Source: Celoporthe dispersa
Taxonomy: Eukaryota; Ascomycota; Sordariomycetes; Diaporthales; Cryphonectriaceae
Assembly: GCA_016584495.1 (NCBI GenBank)
Contig: WAID01000003.1
Location: 2,852,001 to 2,916,000 of the forward strand
Length of the DNA: 64,000 bases
Reading direction: 5' to 3'
Below, in pieces: positions 32,813 through 44,068 of the stretch (positions are counted from its first letter, which is position 1; every line of letters starts with the position of its first letter). A model generated the notes under the pieces. The model had not been told where the DNA came from. It saw only the letters and a program-made list of their open reading frames with translations, and did no database searches. The position numbers and the translations under genes were made by a program.

Positions 32813-33652
32813 GAACCTTAAGAAAAGAGAAAGAAGAGAGCGGGAAGAGAGGGTGGGTAATGAGGGTGCGACGGGATATTAAATGACAATAGCGGGCTGG
32901 TGGAAGGGGAATGTTGCCATCTTTTATGTGTATCCTTAGGCCTCCTTCTACTATACATAAACATAGCGTGGGGATTTTTCATCATAGACAAACGACCTCA
33001 TTTATCGGGATGATATTATCAATGCTGTTTAGTTAAGTTCAATGTAGACCCCAGAACACTACTGTTGGGGGAATAACATTAACCCCGAGCTTTTTGGGTA
33101 AATATTATATAGAACACTCTTTCTGAGCGGCCTCTTTTGTTCACTTTCTTAGAAGGATCAATCTGATCCACTCATCCAGTGCTCACAGAAAGCCCGGTTT
33201 TCCCCATAAATACCACCATCATTTTTAAGACATGCTTCGGGACATTCATTGCTTGTTTGTTTGTTGGAGCATACAAAAGAGGTACAGTCAGGCAAACCGC
33301 CTCCCTTCGTCTAGATAGATCTTGATCGCTGATTACTGTTCGCGTCTATCATATGATTGGGCCCTTGTGTCCTGCAGTGCGAATGCGGCGCAGCCTGTGG
33401 GAGGGTAAGGTGACCACCACAACTGCTTGGCTCAGCCCACCGCCACGTTTAGGCTGTTTTGCGGATTTGCGCAAAACCGCATTATTAACAAAGAGCCCTG
33501 ATTACATTACATATTCATGCATGTCAGCCATAAGATGCCATCATAAGATTTAAATAATAGTATTATGAGACGTTCTCCCCTACTTATCACCTATCACCCG
33601 CTCTCGATTCGTGGGCAGCAGCGACAACAGCACAGCAGTAAATTAAATCAGT
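32813..33652. other. Intergenic, AT-rich
   Basis: AT-rich sequence between two co-directional genes, with no open frame of note. It contains one near-perfect 22-bp palindrome, listed separately, and should hold the terminator of the upstream gene and the promoter of the gene at 33653. Confidence 0.6.
33460..33481. repeat. 22-bp near-perfect palindrome
   Basis: Arms TGCGG and CCGCA flank a TTTGCGCAAA core; only one base pair of the 22 mismatches. It lies about 170 bases before the start codon at 33653 and could be a binding site for a dimeric protein or may be chance. Confidence 0.6.
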
Positions 33653-36087
33653 ATGGCAGACGTATCGTACGGTGGGTTTGCGCCGCGTCGAAGCCAGGGG
33701 ATCATCGGCCGATCGCTCTCCTTCTGCACCGGCCGGAACATGCCCTGGAGACCAACAGCCTCGCCCGTGGACATCCCAGGGGCCTCTCCGCCCAAGCCCT
33801 CCTCGAGGAGATGTCTCCTGTCCGCCTCCGTCCCGGAGAGCACAGACGCCGTCCTCTCCAGGTCTATCCTCGAACAGTGCCGAGCCGCCGACAGGGCCTG
33901 CGACACCAGCCCGCGCTCCAGCCTCAAGGAGTGCGGGAGCTGGGCGTCGCGGACCTGCTCAGAGGCTGCGGGTAGTAATAGCATCACGCCGTGGTCGACC
34001 TGGAAGGCATCATCGAGTTCGTCCAAGGGAGGAGGAGGGGGAGGAGGGGTGGCTCAGAGCCTGGGGCAGAGTTCCTGCGGGCACCAGATGACTTCGGCGA
34101 GTATGAGGACGGAGTTTGCCAAACGTCGAGAAACTCGGAAGCAGGCAGGGGACCAAGTGTCGGCCTTGTCGGCCGCGCTGCGCGGGCTGAGCAGCAGTGC
34201 AGTGAACGCCTCTGGGGGGCAGCGGGGCCAGAACCGTGCCGCGCAGTGGGAGCATGGTGAGTAAATTCATATGCGTCGCATTTGGGTTAGCGATGGTTTG
34301 GCTGATTGCAGGTGACCGTTAGAGGACGGCATCAGAGAGCGGGTCGCGGCAGCTGAGATACAAGACAGAATGGTTGGCCTGAGCCTGGGAAAAGACACCC
34401 CTACTCGCAGCGATGTCGAGGCTGGACGGCCAGTCTCGATACCAGAGACAAGACGCAACACAGATGCGGTCGAGCTCTCACCAGCGACCTCACTCACAAG
34501 CTCGAGCACCACAACAGGCTCCATCTCCTCTTCTTCGGCATCCTCGGTTGGTTTCACCTCACGAGAAGAGCAGATTCGAACCCTCCTGGACCGGCTCATG
34601 GAGTACTTCTTTGCTGTCCTTGTAAACAGGCTTCCACAGAATGGAAATGACGCCTCAGTATGCACCACACCATCATCCAGGTCGTCCATGCCGAGCAGGG
34701 CGTCAGAGCACCTGGGATCATCAGCCGCAGGGCACAGAGCGGGGGCCAAACGCGGCGGGAAACGGCGTGCAAGCGGGAGCGATGATGGTGCTGATAGCGG
34801 TGATTCCGACTCTGACGAGGGAGGACAAGAGGCCGAGGCTGAAAAGACGTAAAGACGGCGAGACACAGGTGAAAAGACTCGCCTGTCCATTCTTCAAGCG
34901 GAACCCGCGTCGGTACCAGGAACAGAGGTCGTGTGTTGGGCCGGGATGGAAGACCGTCCATCGTCTAAAGTGAGCCTGCTTGTGGTTTCCTGTACGGCCG
35001 TGCAGAGACATGATCATGCCAATGCGCAGCCAGCTAACACCAGAACAGAGAGCATATATACCGCTGCCACGCTTTACCGGTCCATTGTCTCAGGTGCCAT
35101 GAGATCTTCAACAGCGAGGACCTGCTTCGGGAGCACTCTCTATCCGAGACGCCCTGCCAGAAGCGACACACAGCACAGTCAGCCGAGCCTACGTTAGAGG
35201 GGATAGGATTGTCGCAGGAGAGACGGCTCAGGAGCCGGAAGAGGTCAGACAAGACAGAAGAAGAGAAGTGGATGGAGGTGTACAAGATATGCTTTCCAGA
35301 TGATCTCACCCTGCCTAGTCCCCGTAAGTCAATTGACCTGCTAGTCTGTTTCATATGTGCTGGGAATCAGTAAAGAAGAGCCAGTCATGCTAATCATGAC
35401 CAAACGCTGCAAATATCATCAGACTACGAACTCCCAACCCCGTCTGAGAGCCCAGCTGCCAACAGAACGTCCGAGCTCGCGCGCTACGAAGAGTTCGTCC
35501 GCAGTGAGCTCCCGAGGAGAGTCAGGTCCGAGCTGGAGAAACGGATCGAGCGAGAGCTGATCCCCATCGAGGAGAGCCTCAAGGGCCAGCTCGTCGAGAT
35601 CGTGCGAGACCTGCAGCTGAAGCTGTTGGAGGAGTTCAAGGGGCCCCGGGAGAGGCCCTGCCCGCCACAGACGCCGGACGAGCCAGTCGAGGGCGGCTGG
35701 GCGGTGGTACCAACCTGCTTCGCCCAGGGCCACTCTCTGGTGCAGCAGCCTGTTGACGGCTTTGTGCCAGCGGAGGCACCTCCCGTTCCCTCCTCGTCTG
35801 TGGATCAGCCGCTGTATTCGTATCCATTCTCACAACGAGGCCTTGGCGGTGACGACTGGGCCACCCCGGACGGCCTGGTGTTTGGGTTTGCGCCAGAACC
35901 TGAAGAAGAAGATTGGAGTGGGATATGGGCTGATACAGACCACACTTCGGCACAGAAGGGATCGAGCGAGGCGGCGGAGATCAGCCTGGTCAGCAGCAGA
36001 GGCATGGATGGAAACAATGGCATGATGTTTCCAGGCGCGGTTCGGCAGCACCTCGCCGGATCGTACCTACAGGACTACCGCACATAG
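33653..36087 (+). CDS. C2H2-like zinc-finger protein of a fungal family (one frame break)
   Basis: Four exons join in phase: 33653-34256, 34323-34969, 35049-35323 and 35423-36087, giving about 729 residues. Residues 1-260 are Ser/Pro/Gly-rich with no recognised domain. A Ser/Asp-rich acidic stretch precedes the diagnostic block KRLACPFFKRNPRRY, RSCVGPGWKTVHRLKEHIYR, HCLRCHEIFNSEDLLREH and EEEKWMEVYKICFPDD, ending LPSPHYE. This is a common layout in Pezizomycotina, with degenerate paired CxxxF/H finger-like elements; the role is unknown, probably nuclear. The last exon holds a basic/acidic heptad-like helix (about SELARYEEFVRSELPRRV onward) that may be a coiled coil. One extra base at the A run 34842-34845 breaks the frame; removing it joins the acidic stretch to RRKDGETQVK. 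The start codon is the first ATG with a normal leader; its exon lacks other support. Confidence 0.75.
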
Positions 36088-36520
36088 ATATCCTGCTTTG
36101 GGATCAGTGGGCTATCACTTGGGGATCTTGTGGATAGGGGCAGCAACCAGCTCGTAGTCTTCATAAGCCCGCTTGGGTTGGATAAACGCAGGAGCTAGTG
36201 GCGCAATTCATAATCAACAGTCAACAGCTTTGGGAGACAACCCAGCCAAAGTAGAGAGGCCTGTTTTGTGCTAAGGGTTCAGAGGTCAACAGCGAGATCG
36301 AAGAGCAATCAAGCAGAGACGACACGCTGTGTGGTCTAATAGTAGGGGCTTTCAGACCTCACATGGCCGTTTTTCAGGTCATTTTCTTGCAATTGGTGTT
36401 TTTCCCCCCGGAGATTTTAAACGCGACAGATACAATACCTACTTATGGCAGTTCCACCCAGAAGACCCAACCTGCAGGATAAAAGAAGGGCGGGCCCTGT
36501 ACCCAACACGTCGCCCCAGC
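36088..36520. other. Intergenic between convergent genes
   Basis: 433 bases between the stop codons of the zinc-finger-like gene (+) and ADE1 (-). Expected to hold both 3' ends; no gene seen. Confidence 0.6.
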
Positions 36521-37455
36521 TCAAAGTCCCTCCTTGGCCAGCGCCTCCTCTACCGTCGTCCCCGTAAGCCTCTGGAAGACATCCTTGTACTTCCCTAGCG
36601 TCGCTTGCCTGACCTCGTCGGGGAGGCTGACCCCCTGCTTGCCCTTGAGCCCCTCCCTCGTCAGCCAGTTGCGGATGATCTGCTTGTCGAAGCTCTCCTG
36701 GTCCCTCCCGACCTCGTACCTGTCCGCAGGCCACATGCGGCTCGAGTCCGGCGTCAGGCACTCGTCCACGAGCACGACCTCGCCCGTCGCCTCGTCCAGG
36801 CCGAACTCAAACTTGGTGTCGGCAATCAGGATGCCCTCTCGCGGGCATGCGCGGCACCGGCCTTGAACACGGCCAGGGCCAGCTCCTCGATCCGTCTTGC
36901 GTGGTCTGGGTTGCCGATGATCTCGGCGGCCCTCTCGGGCGTGATGTTCTCGTCGTGCTCGCCGTACTCGGCCTTGGTGCTGGGCGTGTAGATGGGCCCC
37001 TGCGGGAGGGCCTCACACTGGCGCAGGCCCTGGGGCATCTGCATGCCGTGCACGGTGCCCTGGGCCGCGTACTCGTTCCACGCCGAGCCCGCCAGATAGC
37101 CGCGCACGATGGCCTCGACGGGGAAGATCTTGAGCCTTCGCACCTGCATGCTGCGGCCGCGGACCAGCGGGAGCTCGTCCTGGCTCAGGCGGCCGGCGGG
37201 CGGCTGGAGCGTGACGAAATGGGTCTTGAGGCCTGGGACCTTTCGCGAGAGGAGGCGGAACCAGAAGGCGCTGATCATGGTCAGGATGGTGCCGCGGCCG
37301 GGCACGCCGTTGTCCATGATCACGTCGTAGGCCGAGGTGCGGTCCGAGGAGACGAAGAGCATCGTCTCGGCGTCGAGGTCGTACAGGTCGCGCACCTTGC
37401 CTGACGCGACCTTGGGGAGCGACTTGAGGTCGATCGACAGCACCTGTTCGGCCAT
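36521..37455 (-). CDS. ADE1: Phosphoribosylaminoimidazole-succinocarboxamide synthase (one frame break)
   Basis: SAICAR synthase, the purine-synthesis ligase that joins CAIR and aspartate using ATP, cytosolic. About 311 residues in one exon. Signatures: SGKVRDLYDLD for nucleotide binding at the N-terminus, SDRTSAYDVIMDNGVPGRG, the SAICAR signature FPVEAIVRGYLAGSAWNEY, then PSTKAEYGEHDENI and the C-terminal VLVDECLTPDSSRMW and FDKQIIRNWL. The length agrees with the fungal family. The frame breaks once near 36834-36836: AGAGGGCATCC would need one more G to read AREREGILIADTKFEFG. Because the gene is a conserved biosynthetic one, an assembly error is far more likely than loss of the pathway. The start at 37455 gives the standard short N-terminus (MAEQVLSIDLKSLPKV). 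Confidence 0.95.
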
Positions 37456-40400
37456 CTCTGCTGCGTGACTGCTCTCAGGAGGAGTTTGCTGGTGGTAGGC
37501 TGGTGGACAAGAGTCACGGCGACGCAGCCTTTCGTGCGCTCTCGCGTGGAGAAGACGGTTCAGTCACGTTGGTGGTAGCTCAGCTGATATCTGCAAGCTG
37601 TTGGTTAGCCTTTTGGTCCTCGGAGGTGGATGACTCATGTGTTTGCACCTGCCTTTTAATATGTGGAATGTCATACCACAGGGTTCGTGCCTACTCTTTA
37701 AGGTTGGGAGATGAAATTTGACATAGAGGGAAGCCGCGAGTCTTGAGTCGTGATACAACCACACCACCTGAAAAGTTTTGCGTTTGGCAGCGATAGCGGA
37801 GAATTCACCAAGTGGTTTAGTGGCGGCTGTAACCGCGACTGCCTGCAACATTTCTTGGCCATTCACCACCAAATGAATTGAAGCATTCGAACTCAGTACT
37901 GATGAGCCAAGAATCTTGTGAAATAAATCTCGTTGTGTCACGCAGTCTGTTGTAGAAATCCTGGGACATGAAGCAAGAGGTGTGTGATTCGTCTGGTTCT
38001 GATCGCCAAGCAGCATCGCCGCCTCGCCGCTTGCATTTGCTGTGTCGTCCCAAGAGATGCAGGTTCATTTCACAGGCTGACTAGGCCTGCAAATCCAGTT
38101 TTACGAGAGAGAGAAGGAAGAGAAATAGAAGAGAAAGGGAGAAAAAAAAAGGATTCAAGGCTACAAGTCTTATATGAGGCTGTATTGGAATTTGACCTCG
38201 AGAAGATCATTTGTGGTGCTCGAATTACTCACCTCGTTCTCTGCTTTGCATAACCTGCCCTCAGCGCCCCATTTTCGGCCCCCCTGAGCAACTATGTCTG
38301 TGATCACAGGTCACACCATCAGGCATATTGCAGATAATGTCTGGCCAAGTAATGCTTCAGGCTTGGCTTCTGATGCTCCGCAGCCGCAGAATAATTATTA
38401 GTTGGCCTCTGCTGAAGCCCACAATTCTAGCCCCGGAGACATGGCCCATATCGAATTAAGGACTTAAGCTTAAGAGAAAAAAGACTGATATAATAAACCT
38501 GGCCTGCGCACGGGACGCACACCCGGAGGCGTCTTGTCGCTAAGAAAACGAACGTTTCTGATTTGGCCAGTTGCAACAAGGCGATGCTCGTAGAGGTGAC
38601 GCCAGAGTGAGCGTCTTCAGCTTGCTGATCGAGCTCACAGCAACAGGTTCAGACCCGTCTCCGAATTGGCCTTGTATTTCGGTTCTTGTCACAACACTTG
38701 GGCCGACAGAGAACCAGACTACAAGATATATGCAGATTTTACCATCATCTCAGACTTGAACACGCGAGGGACTAAGTCGACGTTGGGACTTGCTCTCTCA
38801 AGGAGATTCTTGCTGTCTCTGACTCTGTAATTATTAGGTGAGATGCTGGTGTTTGGTTCATTTATCTAAATCCTTTCTTGTTTCCTGATTGAAAGACCTG
38901 GATGGTGGATTGCAGATTCGCTTCAGCCAGGCCGGTCTGACAAATTGAAGTGAAAGGGGAATTCAAGCAAGAAGCCTCACTTTTGAATTCGGAAAAGGTT
39001 TACTCCCGTGTTCAATCTTCCGAGAACTGATGAGAGTAAAGGAGCCTAGCCTAGTGTGGCTCAATGTTTCATTTTGTAATTAGTCAATGCGGGCGCGCGA
39101 GGAGGGCGCGGGACTAGAGAGGACCAGAAAGCTGCAATCCTCGAGGACAGATTTTTGCAGGTTCCTCGGAGACGATGGCTTGGGAAGAGGTCTTGAACTC
39201 GAGAATAGAGCCCACGTAGCTGGTACAAAGCGTTGATGAAGTTGGCGGAGCTGAGCCTGGCAAGAACATATCAAAAAATTTAGGAAGCGCACGCTGTGGT
39301 ACAAAACCCATAGCACAGAGTAGAGTATCAATGCCGCGCTGCAGACAACTTTCGCGGGTCGCCGCGCACGATCTGGCCCTTAATTAGCTGCCCTGCCTTG
39401 AGCGAGAGGTATGCAGTCCTCCCTTGCTGCAGAGAATTAATTAAATTCCTGCTTTCCAGCCACGTGCTGCCAACAGTGGTACCTTTTCGGCAACCCCATC
39501 CAGGTCAAATTCATCTCGCGCGACATCGATTCTAGGCAGGTAGTATTCTGGAGCAGGTGTGATGCAGCACTCGTGAGGTATCACACCTGTATTGACATGG
39601 TACAAAATGATGGCCAGCTGCATGCATCGTGTAATGATCAGCAATGGGCTGGCTGATGGCGTGCGGCACACCCCCACGGCAGGAGGTGGCCACTGGAACT
39701 GGCTCGTCAGGTCACGTATGAAGAGTTTAATTAGTCGGTGAAGAACCAAAGAAAGAAGGGGAAAAAATGAAATCAAGGGACCTGGTGGTTGTGAGTAGAG
39801 ATCAGTAACGTGGTCGATCCGGCTAACACGGCAGCTATGGAAGTACCTTGGCGTACAAAAGGTATGAAGGAGAGACATGTGATATTGGTCGTTGAGACAA
39901 AAGCGAGAACGCGAGAAGAGGGATCCCGGGAGCTGAACTCGGTAAACGCTCATTGACCTGTAGTGCAACCATTTATGCCCATTTCGAACGCCACAGGGCC
40001 TAAGTATTGGGCGAGAGATGTGCCGCTGGAAGGCGCCGCAGCTGAAGAGGCCAGAGTATTCAAAAAGGGCCTCCTCTAAAGTGCAGACTTTTGGGATTTG
40101 TCTTAATCATTAACGAAAATCACGATATCGGTTGTCTGTGCTGTAGTAGTCAGTACCTTGTACCACGAAACGGCACTGGAAGATCCAGGCCCAGTTCCGG
40201 CAGGTTGAATTCCGAGGGGCGATTTACAGTGGGATCGGGAAGAAGAAGAAGAGGGAGGGGAGGGGGGAAAAAATGGGGGCCACGCAATCGACGAACAACC
40301 GCCTCCAGGGCGGGAAAAGCGCCGGGCATCAAGCCCTCGCATGTCTCTGCCAGGTGCCCCCCCCCTGAACGACACGCTACTGTCCTATACTTTTCTTGCT

Positions 40401-41354
40401 CCAGCTGCCTTTTCTTCGCGCAAGAGTAACAAGACACGGTCGCCCGGGGCCAACCAAAAAGCTGGCCCGCTGCTGCGTCCTGCAAGATGCGCGCCAGAGA
40501 AAGAGAGGGAGGGTGTGTGGCGCCGGCGATCTGGCCAGATTTTGTTCCTTTGGTTGGTTAGTACCTGAGGATTTTTCTCTGAATGGTTCAGCAAATGGTT
40601 TGCCCCCAACCTGGTTTGGGACTTGCAGCAGTTGGACCTCGCGCCCGGTTGGATTCGCCGCAGGATGACGACGATGGAACCTATTCCCACCTGCTGCTGT
40701 GCTGCCCTCACATGCTGACGACCTGCATGTAGCAAGGCGCTGATCCCCTGCCTTACCAGGCGAGGTTCTTTTTTTCTTTCTTTTATTTCTTTCTCTTCCT
40801 TTGCTGCCACTACAAGTAGTCTTCCTGGGCAAAAAAAGATGTGATGTCAGTCAGTTACCTTCTGCTGACCCCCTACAAAGGAACGCCACTCTGCTTTCAC
40901 GATCGATCCCCGAAGTGAGAAACGTTCAGCGCCCCATTCAATTGATTTACTTTAGCGACTGCTCATAAACTCTTTTGAATCACCCAAGTTGGCCGCTGCC
41001 CTCAGAGTCAGCTGTCGTGTGTCAAAACACCACAAGAAGTTGTCGCACCGGATTGGAGTGGCTCGAAGAGTTTCCAAGAAGAAAAAGGAGGAGTCTCTTG
41101 AACGTCCGGCGTCATTGCTCGCCTCCCTCTGTGTGAACTATTACACCGTTGAGCCTGAGATTAGCAACGACGCGACACCACAACATTGCTCTCTCTTGAG
41201 CTTACCGGACACGATCGACCGGTAAATATCCCCTGCTCAGCACGGCAACTGTACCAAACAAGCAATCAACCCTGCGTTTGCTGCGCTCCTATCGCTCTAC
41301 TGGACCACCATCTCAAGCCCCCTCCCCTCTCCCTCACCTGCCCTTTCTCCCAAC
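37456..41354. other. Gene-poor interval of 3.9 kb
   Basis: 37456-37560 should be the ADE1 promoter. The middle (37800-40000) is AT-rich with scattered short open frames; one 150-codon minus-strand frame is listed at low confidence. 40080-40830 is GC-richer with long frames on both strands that overlap each other and show biased composition, so none is called. 41200-41354 is a C-rich promoter and leader for the aspartic protease. Confidence 0.55.
37564..38016 (-). CDS. Possible small hypothetical protein
   Basis: A 150-codon open frame from MLLGDQNQTNHTP to NSLQISAELPPT. The middle (SSNASIHLVVNGQEMLQAVA, then FQVVWLYHDSRLAASLYVKF) has a protein-like mix of residues, unlike most open frames in this interval. 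No family is recognised and no introns are needed. It could equally be a chance frame or a gene relic next to the ADE1 promoter. Expression evidence would decide. Confidence 0.2.
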   Translation of the reverse strand: MLLGDQNQTNHTPLASCPRISTTDCVTQRDLFHKILGSSVLSSNASIHLVVNGQEMLQAVAVTAATKPLGEFSAIAAKRKTFQVVWLYHDSRLAASLYVKFHLPTLKSRHEPCGMTFHILKGRCKHMSHPPPRTKRLTNSLQISAELPPT

Positions 41355-43114
41355 ATGAGGCCAGGCGACACAGCCGTGCTCCTGGCGCTGGCGGCGTCCA
41401 CAGCCGCAGCAGACGTCGTCACGATACCAGTGGCCAGGAGTGCAGCAAGGTCCGTCCAGAAGAGAAGCAGCCCCCGCCTCGGCAAGCGCGCCACCCTCAC
41501 CGAGTCCCTGGTCAACAACATCACCGAGGGCGGCTACTATGCTTCTGTCTCGGTGGGCACACCCGGCCAGGCCATGACCATGGTCCTGGACACGGGGAGC
41601 AGTGATGCGTTTGTCATCTCTGCCGACGCCGACCTGTGCACGGAGCGAAAGCTGCAGATCTACTACCAGGAGACCTGTGGGGCCACGTACAACTCGTCCG
41701 AGAGCTCGACGTATAAGGATCTCATACCTGGCGGGTTTGAGATCGAGTACGCCGACGGGACCAGCGCATCGGGCGACTATATCACGGATGACTTCTCGAT
41801 CGGCGGCAAGACGGTCAAGAACCTAGAGATGGGCCTAGCCAACAAGACAGCCGTGGGGGAGGGCATCCTAGGCATCGGGTTTGAGATCAACGAGGCGGCC
41901 GAGAAGGTGTATTCGAACCTGGTGGCGTCCATGGTGAACCAGAGCATCGTGGGCACCATGGCCTACTCGCTGTACCTGAACGATTATTACTCCTCGACCG
42001 GCAACATCCTGTTTGGAGGCGTGGACACGGACAAGTTCATAGGCGACCTCGTCGTCGTGCCCATCCTCCCGGACGCCGAGTCCAAGAACTACAGCAGCTT
42101 CACCGTCGGCCTGACGGGCCTCTCGTTTGCCCTGTCCAACGGTACGACCTACAACCAGAGCCTGTCGGCCGAGGACGACAGCCTCGACTCCATCCTCGAC
42201 TCGGGCACAACCCTCACCTACCTCCCCGACGCTATCGCCACGCCCCTCTTTGACGCCATCGGCGCCTACGAGTACACCGAGCTCGGGTCCAGCCTGGCCC
42301 TGGTGGACTGCAGCCTCGACGTCGACTTCACCTTCCGCATCAACAGCACCGCCACCATCGTCGTCCCCCGCGACGAGCTCGTCCTGGACGTCATCTCGGC
42401 GGGCGAGGTGCCCAAGTCCGTGCCCTTTGACGACCCCTGCCTGTTCGGTATCCAGAGCATCGGCGACGAGTCTGACGAGTCTGGGCCCGGGGCGGGAGGA
42501 AGCTCGGCGCGGCAGGCCGACTATGCCATCCTGGGCGACTCGTTCCTGAGGAGCGCCTATGTCGTCTATGACCTGGAAAACCTGCAGATCGGGCTCGCGC
42601 AGGCCAACCTGAACAGCACGAGCACCAACGTGCAGGCCCTCAGCGCGGGGGCGTCGGGCATCCCGGCCTTCAGCGGCGTGGCGAGCCAAACGGCGAGTAG
42701 TAGTAGTAGTAGTGGTACGTCGACTTCCACCACCGGGACGAGCACGAGTGGGACAACGGGGACGAGCAGCGGGAGCGGTTCGGGTACGTTGTTGCGGTTG
42801 CAACTGTGTTGTCGTTGTTGTTTGTTGCCGCTGTTTGTTCTTGTTGTCTGCATTCAGAGCGAAGCACCCGGTTTCCACCTCAACCCACCCTCTCTCTCAC
42901 CATCGCCTTGTGTCCTATCTTTTTTTTTCTTTGCTTCTTCTTCTTTTTCCTTCTCTTCTTTCTAGTCTCACTCTGCTGACAATTTCTCGCAGCGACCTCA
43001 ACAAAGAAGTCGGCCGCCATGGGCCGCAGCCCACCTACATACGAAGGTCTCATGAGCGTTGTCGGGATTACGCTTGCATTTGCAATGTCGGGGAGCCTTC
43101 TGTTATGGCTGTAG
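41355..43114 (+). CDS. Yapsin-like secreted aspartic protease, membrane/GPI-anchored
   Basis: Two exons (41355-42783 and 42993-43114), 516 residues. A signal peptide (about 1-20, ALAASTAAA) is followed by a pro-region ending in dibasic sites (KRSSPRLGKR, about 35-45), then the mature A1-family peptidase with catalytic Asp motifs DTGSSD (about 79-84) and DSGTTLT (about 281-287), and the second-lobe end ILGDSFLRSAYVVYDLEN. A Ser/Thr-rich stalk follows. The second exon then supplies a basic stretch and a hydrophobic tail (MSVVGITLAFAMSGSLLLWL) that ends right at the stop, as expected for a GPI-anchor signal or a single membrane span. Such enzymes act at the cell surface or wall. If the 209-base intron is retained, the frame stays open to 42965 and gives another hydrophobic C-terminus. 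No frame error. Confidence 0.9.
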
Positions 43115-43302
43115 ATAATTCTAGATATCATCTTAGCTGTGGTGATTCGGACATTTTTCGGGAGATTCAAGGAGGCGATACATACTTAGATAACCAGTTC
43201 AAATATGGTAGAGGGGAATCATGTGGTGGAGTAAATACCTTTATTTTTCATATCGCCTTGGGCTGTGTGACAGTCTGCTTTGTCTTGTCAGACATGCAGG
43301 GC

Positions 43303-44068
43303 TCAAATGCTTTGACCTCCTCCTCCTCCTCCTCCTACTACCCCTTCAGGCGACACACGAGGCTTTGGATTCACCACTGGGCCATGACCTCTCTCGCCCG
43401 GCCTCCTCGCCCTGATGACCGGGCCCATCGTCTCCGGAACCACCTTCTCCTCCCCATCAACCTTTTGCTCCTCTTTTCCCTCCGCACCGCCGCTCCTCCC
43501 GGCTGGCGGCACCCACTCCCCCTGCACCCCATCCCGGTTCGCCCTCCACACGCCTCCCTCGTCGTCTCCGACGAACCTCTCCAGCTTCCAGATTTCGGCC
43601 CTCGCCTTGACCTCCTCCAGACACTCCTCGCCCGCCCGCCACGCCGCCTGTCTGTGCGGCGACGACACAGCGATCAGGATGCTCTCCTCGCCGATGGGGA
43701 CGGGTCCGAGGCGGTGTACGATGGCTATTGCCTTTAGGTTGTGCTTTTGGCGGATGGAGGAGGCGATGGCGTTCAGCGTGGTAAGGGCAAGGGGGATGTA
43801 GGACTGGTAGGTTAGGTCTCGTACGGGCCGGGCGCCGAATGTGTCCCTTGTGGTGCCTTTAATTTGTCGTGAGAGGAGGAAAATCTCAAGAAGAGGTCAT
43901 GTAGGGAACAGATTTGGTTCATGTACCTGCGAACAGAACGATGGCTCCTGCTTCTGGGCTCCTCACACGGTCCATGATCGACTTTGGATCGAGGACATTG
44001 TGGGTGAGAGCCACGGAGATTCCTAGCTCGTGCCGTTCAGATGTGGCACTGGAGTCCTCGGTGGCCAT
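43303..44068 (-). CDS. Molybdopterin synthase catalytic (large) subunit, MoaE family
   Basis: Two exons (44068-43927 and 43856-43303) joining in phase (231 residues). The enzyme makes molybdopterin by adding sulfur from the MoaD-type small subunit to cyclic pyranopterin, in the cytosol. Typical segments: SPEAGAIVLFAGTTRDTF, DLTYQSYIPLAL, VHRLGPVPIGEESILIAV, SSPHRQAAWRAGEECLEEVK and the conserved lysines in KARAEIWKLERF, which lie in the active site of bacterial MoaE. The fungal equivalent is usually called CNXH or MOCS2B. The 80 C-terminal residues after WRANRDGVQGEWVPP are not conserved: they are Gly/Lys/Arg-rich and end in a run of Gly, so the true stop may be earlier or the tail species-specific. 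It shares a 0.5 kb promoter head-to-head with the RBM5-like gene. Confidence 0.93.

Noticed and set aside
34567..34590. Sequence resembling a tRNA T-arm (GATTCGAACCC)
   Set aside because: It is in the middle of the zinc-finger-like coding exon, and no acceptor or anticodon stem surrounds it.
39441..39968. 175-codon minus-strand frame
   Set aside because: No family resemblance, leader-like composition, in a gene-poor interval; could not be told from chance.
41868..42878. 336-codon minus-strand frame antisense to the aspartic protease
   Set aside because: Antisense shadow; the plus strand carries both catalytic Asp motifs.
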